Source of the DNA: Candidatus Elarobacter sp.
GTDB taxonomy: Bacteria > Vulcanimicrobiota > Vulcanimicrobiia > Vulcanimicrobiales > Vulcanimicrobiaceae
Direction: 5' to 3'
Length of the DNA: 9,567 nt
Assembly (NCBI GenBank): GCA_030150085.1
Contig: JASLGJ010000078.1
Coordinates: 1-9,567 of the forward strand
Program-made: the position numbers and the translations under genes
In this document: piece by piece, positions 1 through 4,097 of the stretch
How positions within the stretch are numbered: position 1 is the stretch's first letter
Layout: the number at the start of each line of letters is the position of its first letter
Notes under the pieces: model-generated
The model's database searches: none
Told to the model about the DNA's origin: nothing
The model's input: only the letters and a program-made list of their open reading frames with translations

Positions 1-629
1 GCCGCCGCACTGCCGAAGCGGCGCACGAACGGCCCGTGCGGCAGCGCGGCCAGCTCGCCCAGGGTGCTCACGCCGAGCAGCCGCAGCCGTTCCGCGGCGG
101 CCGGGGGCAGCTCCAGCACCTCCAGCGGGAGCGGGGCGAGGAAGGCCGCCGGGTCGCCGCCGCAGACCGTCCCGTCGCCGCGCCCGGCGGCGGCCTGGGC
201 CACGAAGCGGTTCGGTCCCAGACCCAGGCGCACGGGCAGGTCGAACCCGGCCAGCGCGCCGCGCACCGCGGCCAGCCAGGCCCGGGCGCCTCCCGCGATG
301 CCTTGCATCTCCAAAAAAGCCCGGCCCGGGCCGTCGTCCTCGACCAGCGGCGAGGCCGCGTCGAGCGCGTCGAGCATCTCGCCCCAGACCCGCGCGCCGG
401 CGGCCGGGTCGTCGAAGACGGTCCGGGCCTCGTGCGCCACCGCCTGGGCCTGGACCAGCGTCATCCCCGCCCGCACCCCCAGCGCCGCCGCGCTCGGCGA
501 GCAGTCCAGCACCCGCCCGCGCTCCCTCCGGTCGGCCAGGACCACCGGCTCGCCCAGGTCGAGCCCGGGCTGCTCCAGCCGCGCCACCCCGAGCCGGAAA
601 GCGGGAATCCAGACGCACAGTACTGGCAT
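1..629 (-). CDS. imuB: ImuB-like Y-family DNA polymerase (partial, C-terminus outside window)
   Basis: About 209 N-terminal residues of an ImuB-type Y-family polymerase read leftward from ATG 629-627 and run off the window. The protein opens MPVLCVWIPAFRLGVARLE, and a fingers/palm segment ends in LGLGPNRFVAQAAAGRGDG, the Y-family 'G.a.NKfLAKiAs' region. A helix-hairpin-helix-like stretch follows (ERLRLLGVSTLGELAALP). The acidic residues expected for catalysis are missing: the N-terminal 'DxDxFFA' Asp is replaced by a WIPAF stretch, and the 'SIDE' motif by DDGPGRAFLEMQG. That is the known ImuB pattern: a non-catalytic adaptor that links the beta clamp, ImuA and DnaE2 in SOS translesion synthesis. 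The start is fixed by a SOS promoter whose -10 ends 9 nt upstream, so the message is nearly leaderless and has no Shine-Dalgarno site. Its usual partner imuA lies 2 kb away on the same strand. DnaE2 may lie beyond the left edge (inference). An active DinB is unlikely given the lost acidic residues. Confidence 0.85.
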   Translation of the reverse strand, partial: MPVLCVWIPAFRLGVARLEQPGLDLGEPVVLADRRERGRVLDCSPSAAALGVRAGMTLVQAQAVAHEARTVFDDPAAGARVWGEMLDALDAASPLVEDDGPGRAFLEMQGIAGGARAWLAAVRGALAGFDLPVRLGLGPNRFVAQAAAGRGDGTVCGGDPAAFLAPLPLEVLELPPAAAERLRLLGVSTLGELAALPHGPFVRRFGSAA

Positions 630-638
630 ATGAGTACC

Positions 639-667
639 ATTTTAATGAACATATGTTTGGTACACAA
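639..667 (-). promoter_or_regulatory. SOS-controlled promoter of imuB
   Basis: Read on the minus strand: -35 TTGTGT (667-662, 3 of 6 consensus), a 17-bp spacer, and -10 TAAAAT (644-639, 5 of 6). The LexA-type box lies wholly within the spacer, so bound repressor would block RNA polymerase. The predicted transcription start, about 7 nt after the -10, falls at about 632-631, only 0-3 nt before the imuB ATG. This implies a leaderless transcript. The -35 is weak, the -10 and spacing are good. Confidence 0.7.
647..658. promoter_or_regulatory. LexA (SOS) box upstream of imuB
   Basis: GAACATATGTTT matches the Gram-positive SOS box GAAC-N4-GTTY, with one mismatch from a perfect palindrome. It has the same central ATAT as the imuA box at 3493-3504. 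It sits between the -35 and -10 elements of the imuB promoter. Confidence 0.8.
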
Positions 668-792
668 GTGTCATAAACTAGCCCCTCTCCCCAGAAAGGA
701 CCCCGGTCGTGGCGATGCTGAGCTTCGCTAGGGCTGGACAGCTGAGCTCGGGTGCTGGAGATTAGCGTTTGAACGCGAATTGTTGCACGGAG

Positions 793-822
793 TTGACAAT
801 TACCGGGCTCGGTTCGTATCCT
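793..822 (+). promoter_or_regulatory. Promoter of the antitoxin-toxin genes
   Basis: TTGACA at 793-798 is a perfect -35. After an 18-bp spacer comes TATCCT at 817-822 (4 of 6). Transcription should start near 829, giving a leader of about 33 nt before ATG 862. TTGACAA (793-799) and TTGTCAT (822-828) form an imperfect inverted repeat flanking the core promoter, a possible autoregulatory operator. An arm pair GCGTT-TG-AACGC at 765-776 lies just upstream. Both operator suggestions are inference. Confidence 0.6.
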
Positions 823-861
823 TGTCATCTCGTCCGACCCGCGTGAATGAGAGGCACCTTG

Positions 862-1275
862 ATGACCGCTTCCAACCGGCGCGTTCTGTCGCCTCAAAGG
901 TCTCTCCGTGCCAACCTCACGTTCGAGCGCGCGCAAAAGCGCCTCTCGCAGGCCGAGCTCGCCAAGCGGGCCGGTGTGTCACGCCATGCCATCGTCCGGC
1001 TGGAGTCGGGCGAGTATCCGAACCCGGGTCTGGAGTTGCTCGACAAGATCGCGCGCGCGCTCGACGTCACCGTTCACCGCCTGCTCGAGCCGGTCGAGGC
1101 GGTTCCGCGCGAGCCGAGCGACGCCGAATTGCTGCGCCGAATGCAAGATCCGCCGAGCGAGTTCGTCGATGCCGACGATCTCATCGCCGCGGTCGACGAA
1201 GCGAACCGGGCCGCCGCTCAGCTCGGCGCTCGGCAGCGATACTCCAACCGGGGACGACGGCGGGTGGAGTCTTAG
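862..1275 (+). CDS. XRE/Cro-family HTH protein, probable antitoxin
   Basis: A 137-residue DNA-binding protein. Residues about 18-76 form an XRE (HTH_3) helix-turn-helix: RLSQAELAKRAGVSRHAIVR is the typical helix 2-turn-recognition-helix signature, followed by LESGEYPNPGLELLDKIA and RALDVTVHRLLE. Residues about 85-137 form an acidic tail (DADDLIAAVDEANRAAAQLG) ending in a basic stretch. ATG 862 is chosen over ATG 847 because GAGAGG (849-854) lies 7 nt upstream at good Shine-Dalgarno spacing. The 3' end overlaps a RelE-like gene in the +1 frame, so an antitoxin and autorepressor role is likely. The predicted activity is repression of its own promoter (793-822) and neutralisation of the toxin. 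The family is clear. The antitoxin role rests on context, and a stand-alone regulator is possible. Confidence 0.85.
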   Translation: MTASNRRVLSPQRSLRANLTFERAQKRLSQAELAKRAGVSRHAIVRLESGEYPNPGLELLDKIARALDVTVHRLLEPVEAVPREPSDAELLRRMQDPPSEFVDADDLIAAVDEANRAAAQLGARQRYSNRGRRRVES

Positions 1276-1555
1276 CCTGCACCGCGGCGTGCGCCGGATC
1301 ATCGACGGGTACGGCCTCGAAAACCAGCAGTTCAAACCGGCGCTCGCGCAGCTGCTCGCCGCGCTCAAGCGCGATCCGAAGCGGTTTCCGAAGAAGTCGG
1401 GTTCGCTGGATGCCGCGCGTTCCGCGAAGCTGCGTTTCCGCGGAGCGGCTTGGCGGGCGGTCTTCACGCTGGATGAAGAACGCCGGGTCGTGACCATCCT
1501 CTCGCTCGCTCCGCACGACCGGGCCTACGCCGAGGCGGAGCGCCGCCTGGGCTAG
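1169..1555 (+). CDS. RelE/ParE-superfamily toxin-like protein (start uncertain)
   Basis: The C-terminal about 95 residues have the RelE/ParE layout: a short first strand (WSLSL, from 1265), two helices (HRGVRRIIDGYGLE; FKPALAQLLAALKRDPKRFP), then the sheet KLRF-GAAWRAVFTLDEERRVVTILSLAPHD and a terminal AYAEAERRL. KLR, WRAVF and the late H/Y match where this superfamily keeps RNase or gyrase-interacting residues. The start is a problem. The fold should begin at or just before W at 1265, but no ATG, GTG or TTG lies there. ATG 1169 (used here, 128 aa) adds about 32 residues unlike any RelE N-terminus and overlaps the antitoxin by 107 bp. GTG 1289 would remove strand 1. A CTG at 1277 or frameshifting from the antitoxin are alternatives. 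The antitoxin-toxin order and overlap suggest a type II TA pair; the target is unknown. Confidence 0.65.
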   Translation: MPTISSPRSTKRTGPPLSSALGSDTPTGDDGGWSLSLHRGVRRIIDGYGLENQQFKPALAQLLAALKRDPKRFPKKSGSLDAARSAKLRFRGAAWRAVFTLDEERRVVTILSLAPHDRAYAEAERRLG

Positions 1556-1556
1556 G

Positions 1557-2144
1557 GTGCGGAAACGCCGCCTGCGCGCGGCGCGTTCCCAGGGCATGCT
1601 GTCCGCCGTTCTCGCCTTCGCGCTCGCGCAAGCCGCGCCGTCCGGTTCGCCGCTGCCCGCCGCCTCGGCCGTCCCCGCCGCTTCGGTCCCGCCGGAGGCT
1701 TCGGCCGCGCCGTCCGCTCCGGCGGCGCCGGTGGGCTCGGCCGCGCCGGGCGCGGCGGTGACGAGCCCGAGCGATCCCTCGCTGGCGATCATCATCAACT
1801 CCGGCTCGACCAACATCGCGGGCTACGTGCTGCGGGTGCGCAACGACGGCTGGACGACGCTCGAGCAGAACGGCGCGACGCAGCACAAGCGCGTCGACCA
1901 GGCGCTCGCGGCGCGTTTGTTCGCCGATTTGCGCGCGGCCGGACCGCTGGACGCGCTGCCGCGCGCGATGTGCATGAAGAGCACCTCGTTCGGCTCGGTG
2001 ACGACCGTCTCGTACCGCGGCGCGCGCTCGCCCGACCTGTCGTGCCCCGGCTCGTCGAGCGCGCAGACCGCGCTGGGCGCCGACGTCAACGCGCTGCGCG
2101 ACGCGGCCGGCGTCTCGCAGCGGCCCCGCAGCGAGTTTCGCTAG
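1557..2144 (+). CDS. Secreted protein with Ala/Pro/Ser-rich linker, unknown function
   Basis: A 195-residue protein, family not recognised. GTG 1557 gives a basic n-region (RKRRLRAAR), a hydrophobic core (MLSAVLAFALA, residues 14-24) and a likely signal-peptidase site after AQA, so export is predicted. ATG 1596 is an alternative start but would lose the positive residues. Residues about 27-72 are a low-complexity Ala/Pro/Ser linker. Residues about 75-195 form a compact domain starting LAIIINSGSTNIAGYVLRV, rich in strand-like segments, with two cysteines (Cys139, Cys163) that could form a disulfide outside the cytoplasm. The start lies 1 nt after the toxin stop, so the two are probably translationally coupled. 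A secreted protein is an unusual third gene for a TA operon. The lack of a lipobox argues against a lipoprotein. Confidence 0.75.
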   Translation: MRKRRLRAARSQGMLSAVLAFALAQAAPSGSPLPAASAVPAASVPPEASAAPSAPAAPVGSAAPGAAVTSPSDPSLAIIINSGSTNIAGYVLRVRNDGWTTLEQNGATQHKRVDQALAARLFADLRAAGPLDALPRAMCMKSTSFGSVTTVSYRGARSPDLSCPGSSSAQTALGADVNALRDAAGVSQRPRSEFR

Positions 2145-2250
2145 CCGTCCGCGCCGCGCGCTCGGATGTGCCGGCGAGCGTCAGATGAGATGAAGCTGAG
2201 GCCAGGGTGAGGGTTCGCTGAGACTTGCTTTGAGAAACGTCCCAGGTGCG

Positions 2251-2256
2251 TATCCT
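2251..2256 (+). promoter_or_regulatory. Probable -10 element for the small secreted protein gene
   Basis: TATCCT, preceded by CG exactly as in the antitoxin promoter (CGTATCCT at 815-822 and 2249-2256). No convincing -35 is present: TTTGAG at 16-bp spacing or TTGCTT at 20-bp spacing are the nearest. Transcription from here would begin near 2263, at the foot of the 2261-2281 hairpin. Confidence 0.4.
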
Positions 2257-2260
2257 GATC

Positions 2261-2281
2261 GGGCGGACGGCGCATCCGCCC
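2261..2281 (+). promoter_or_regulatory. 5'-leader hairpin
   Basis: GGGCGGA (2261-2267) and TCCGCCC (2275-2281) form a perfect 7-bp GC-rich stem with a 7-nt loop. It sits where the transcript from the TATCCT element is predicted to begin. A hairpin at the extreme 5' end often protects mRNA from decay; that role here is inference. Confidence 0.5.
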
Positions 2282-2287
2282 GCATTC

Positions 2288-2305
2288 CATCATCATCATC
2301 ATCAT
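2288..2305 (+). repeat. (CAT)6 trinucleotide repeat in the 5' leader
   Basis: Six perfect CAT units lie between the leader hairpin and the Shine-Dalgarno GAGGAG (2315-2320) of the downstream gene. The tract is 23 nt upstream of the start codon and outside any supported reading frame. Changes in unit number would alter leader length without affecting coding. Confidence 0.9.
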
Positions 2306-2328
2306 CCCGCGCCTGAGGAGAACACTCC

Positions 2329-2652
2329 ATGTTTCGCAAGACCCTCATCGCGACCGCGCTCCTGGCCTCCATCGTCGCCCCGCTGGCCGCGAGCGCCGGC
2401 GAGGTCGAGAACCGGCTCCACCACGAGCAGCAGCGCATCAACCAGGGCGTCAAGAACGGCTCGCTGACGTACGGCGAGTACCAGCGCCTCGACAACCGCG
2501 AAGACCGCCTCCAGGCCGAGCGCAACCGCGACCTGCGCCGCAACGGCGGCCACCTGACGCCGGCCGAGTACAAGCGCCTCAACCGGCAAGAGAACCGGCT
2601 CTCCGACCAGATCTACTTCCAGAAGCACGACCGCCAGCACCAGCACCGTTAG
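2329..2652 (+). CDS. Small secreted two-repeat protein, unknown function
   Basis: A 107-residue exported protein. A signal peptide is clear: MFRK, a hydrophobic stretch (residues 5-19), then ASA at 21-23 as cleavage site, leaving GEVENRLHHEQQR as mature N-terminus. The mature part is highly charged and contains two copies of one unit 30 residues apart: NGSLTYGEYQRLDNREDRL (43-61) and GGHLTPAEYKRLNRQENRL (73-91), each probably a turn plus an amphipathic helix. It ends in a His/Gln-rich tail (KHDRQHQHR) that might bind metal (speculative). Similar small periplasmic proteins with 'RI.QG...G.LT..E..RL..RE.R' repeats occur in many Gram-negative genomes without assigned function. ATG 2329 is supported by GAGGAG at 2315-2320 with an 8-nt spacer. 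It is probably monocistronic, since hairpins follow directly. Confidence 0.85.
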   Translation: MFRKTLIATALLASIVAPLAASAGEVENRLHHEQQRINQGVKNGSLTYGEYQRLDNREDRLQAERNRDLRRNGGHLTPAEYKRLNRQENRLSDQIYFQKHDRQHQHR

Positions 2653-2659
2653 GGGCGGC

Positions 2660-2674
2660 TCGGCCGAAGGCCGA
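2660..2674. terminator. GAA-loop hairpin, candidate bidirectional terminator (first)
   Basis: TCGGCC-GAA-GGCCGA forms a 6-bp stem 7 nt after the stop of the upstream gene. No T-tract follows. It is the first of two hairpins in the 51-bp gap between convergent genes. Confidence 0.55.
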
Positions 2675-2681
2675 ACGCGAC

Positions 2682-2702
2682 GGATCGCGCGAAGCGCGAT
2701 CC
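2682..2702. terminator. GAA-loop hairpin, candidate bidirectional terminator (second)
   Basis: GGATCGCGC-GAA-GCGCGATCC is a perfect 9-bp stem closed as GCGAAGC, a sequence known to form unusually stable DNA mini-hairpins. It abuts the imuA stop (2706-2704, minus strand). It lacks a T-tract, so it may instead act as an mRNA 3'-end stabiliser for either convergent transcript. Confidence 0.6.
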
Positions 2703-2703
2703 A

Positions 2704-3474
2704 CTAGCCGGCGCGGACCACCCGGCGCAGCGGTGCCGGGGCGGCCTCCGCGAGCGCGCGCTCGCGCAGGTCGACCAGCGGCGGCCGGTTCTCGAAGCTC
2801 TCGCAGCGCACCAGCGCGTCGCCCACCGGGGCGGCGCGTTTGTGCTTGCGCACGGTCGCGCGGACGTCGTAGCCGGCCAGCTCGCCGCAGTGGCCCGCCG
2901 GGCCGTTCCAGCGCACCCGCTCGATCGCCGTCTCCAGGCGCAGCGAGGCGAAGTAGCGCAGCTCGGCCGAGGCCTCGTCGCCCACCGCCAGCAGCAGCGC
3001 GCCCGCGCGGTGGGCCAGGCTGGCCAGGCGGGTCCAGGTCGCCGCGCCGGTTCCGCGCCCGCCGGGCAGCGCCGGGATCACGACCACCGCGAAGGCCTGC
3101 GAGCGCAGCGCGATGTCGGCCGCCCGCGCCACCGCGGCCGGCTCGTGGACCGGCACGACCAGCAGCCGCTCCAGCCGCACCCCGGCCGCCTCCAGCGCGG
3201 GCGGGAAGAGGTCGACCCCGATCAGCGCGGCCAGCCCGCGCCGGGTCGCCGCGGCCAGCAGCCGGGCCGCGAGCGCGCTGCGCCCCGAGCTGGGCGGCCC
3301 CTCCAGCGTCGCGATCGTCCCGCGCGGGAACCCGCCGCCCAGCGCCCGGTCGAGGTCCTCCAGCTCGGTCCGCAGCAGGGCCTCCTCGCTGCGCACGAAC
3401 GCGGCGGCCGCCGTCTCGCGGTGGCGGAGGTCGAGGCGCTCCCGAAGGGCTGCGAACGCCGGGTCGAGGCTCAT
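2704..3474 (-). CDS. imuA: ImuA-like RecA-fold protein of the SOS mutasome
   Basis: A 256-residue RecA-related protein of the ImuA type, which partners ImuB and DnaE2 in damage-induced mutagenesis. Residues 42-70 (LDRALGGGFPRGTIATLEGP, then PSSGRSALA) match the RecA 'LD.aLGGGlP.G.i.Ei.GPesSGKTtLa' region. The Walker A lysine is arginine (G59..S63-G64-R65-S66), so ATP binding is probably weakened. A hydrophobic strand (FAVVVIPALPGG, about 128-139) sits near the Walker B position. The C-terminus is basic (RKHKRAAP). ATG 3474 is preferred over ATG 3498: the latter lies inside the SOS box, upstream of the predicted -10. In typical genomes imuA directly precedes imuB. Here 2.1 kb of opposite-strand genes lie between them. 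ImuA is divergent, so 'RecA-like' is firmer than the exact name. Confidence 0.75.
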   Translation of the reverse strand: MSLDPAFAALRERLDLRHRETAAAAFVRSEEALLRTELEDLDRALGGGFPRGTIATLEGPPSSGRSALAARLLAAATRRGLAALIGVDLFPPALEAAGVRLERLLVVPVHEPAAVARAADIALRSQAFAVVVIPALPGGRGTGAATWTRLASLAHRAGALLLAVGDEASAELRYFASLRLETAIERVRWNGPAGHCGELAGYDVRATVRKHKRAAPVGDALVRCESFENRPPLVDLRERALAEAAPAPLRRVVRAG

Positions 3475-3483
3475 GGTCCGCCC

Positions 3484-3512
3484 AGCGTAATCGAACATAT
3501 GTTCTATGTCAA
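3484..3512 (-). promoter_or_regulatory. SOS-controlled promoter of imuA
   Basis: On the minus strand: a perfect -35 TTGACA (3512-3507), a 17-bp spacer, then TACGCT (3489-3484, 3 of 6) as -10. The LexA box fills most of the spacer. Transcription should start near 3477, leaving about 3 nt before ATG 3474, so the transcript is nearly leaderless. The design matches the imuB promoter at 639-667. Confidence 0.75.
3493..3504. promoter_or_regulatory. LexA (SOS) box upstream of imuA
   Basis: GAACATATGTTC is a perfect 12-bp palindrome and an exact match to the GAAC-N4-GTTC SOS box. It lies between the -35 and -10 of the imuA promoter. Confidence 0.88.
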
Positions 3513-3523
3513 CGCGCTGAAGT

Positions 3524-3543
3524 CATAGTTCTCTCGTACTATG
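3524..3543. repeat. Inverted repeat upstream of the imuA -35
   Basis: CATAGT (3524-3529) and ACTATG (3538-3543) are perfect 6-bp arms with an 8-nt gap. They start 12 bp upstream of the imuA -35. A second short palindrome, GTGAC-G-GTCAC (3544-3554), follows at once. Either could be an operator. No regulator is identified. Confidence 0.4.
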
Positions 3544-3603
3544 GTGACGGTCACGCCGCGTGCGCCGGCGCCCCGACGGGCGGATTCTCCGGAGCAGTTG
3601 CCC

Positions 3604-3631
3604 GGCCGGCGGGGCTCGGGCTCAGCCGGCC
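3604..3631 (-). terminator. Possible hairpin at the end of the small membrane protein gene
   Basis: GGCCGGC (3604-3610) and GCCGGCC (3625-3631) pair as a 7-bp stem with a 14-nt loop that contains the stop codon of the minus-strand gene. A second overlapping stem, GCCTCG/CGAGGC (3629-3643), lies within its last codons. No T-tract is present. In such GC-rich DNA chance hairpins are common, so support is weak. Confidence 0.3.
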
Positions 3632-4035
3632 TCGGCCCGAGGCTCCCGGGTGACGAGGTAGGACACCAGCAGCAGCACCAGGATGTCGCGGTGGGTCTCG
3701 TCGAGCTCGTAGTCGCGGAAGGCCTCGTCGAGCAGGGCGAACGAGCCGAACAGGGCGATCCCCAGGCCGTAGGCCAGCTCCTGGTTGCCGCGCGCGAAGG
3801 CGGCCGCGATCGCCGTCTCGACCCCCACCACCCCGGCTAGCAGGACGCCCAGCAGCGGGCGGGGCGGCTGGGCGGAGGCGAGCAGCTTCTCCATCCCGGC
3901 CAGGTTGCCCGAGCCCCAGCGCGCCAGGTGCGGCGCGCCGCCGAAGCGGGAAGCGATGTCGCACAGGTTCTTGGCCGCGGCCAAGCCGTGCCAGGCGGAG
4001 AGCACCGCGAACAGGGAGCGCCGGACGAGCTGCAT
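3622..4035 (-). CDS. Small integral membrane protein, unknown function
   Basis: A 137-residue protein that I cannot assign to a named family. The N-terminal 50 residues hold a moderately hydrophobic stretch (SLFAVLSAWHGLAAAKNL) and a Gly-rich segment (FGGAPHLARWGSGNLAGMEK). Three likely transmembrane segments follow: about 60-80 (LLGVLLAGVVGVETAIAAAF), 87-103 (LAYGLGIALFGSFALLD) and 117-129 (DILVLLLVSYLV). Between the last two lies an acidic loop, EAFRDYELDETHRD, distinctive enough to serve as a family signature. There are no transporter or enzyme motifs. ATG 4035 is the natural start. GGAGG lies rather far (16 nt) upstream, so translation may rely on GGGAAAG nearer the start. It is divergent from the M16 cluster across a 62-bp gap that must hold both promoters, though no clear -35/-10 pair is visible there. 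Confidence 0.75.
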   Translation of the reverse strand: MQLVRRSLFAVLSAWHGLAAAKNLCDIASRFGGAPHLARWGSGNLAGMEKLLASAQPPRPLLGVLLAGVVGVETAIAAAFARGNQELAYGLGIALFGSFALLDEAFRDYELDETHRDILVLLLVSYLVTREPRAEAG

Positions 4036-4097
4036 GCGAGCGTCTTTCCCGCCTCCGGCAGGGACCAGGCGACCCGGCTGGGGATAGGCGAGAACCC

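Noticed and set aside
627..655. CATATG (NdeI-like) sites near the imu start regions as cloning scars
   Set aside because: They arise from the ATAT centre of the LexA box and the imuB start context; flanking sequence is native-looking and no vector features are present.
36..731. Plus-strand open frames over the imuB region
   Set aside because: The minus strand gives a convincing Y-family polymerase; the plus-strand translations are Arg/Pro/Ala-rich shadows.
847..847. Upstream ATG as the antitoxin start
   Set aside because: The Shine-Dalgarno-like GAGAGG lies immediately at and after this codon but is ideally spaced for ATG 862.
2246..2467. Open frame encoding a run of six histidines, resembling a His-tag or vector sequence
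   Set aside because: The run comes from the (CAT)6 leader repeat read in one frame. The frame then overlaps the secreted-protein gene out of phase, and no vector context is visible.
3498..3498. Upstream ATG as the imuA start
   Set aside because: It lies inside the LexA box and upstream of the predicted -10 and transcription start, so it would not be on the mRNA.
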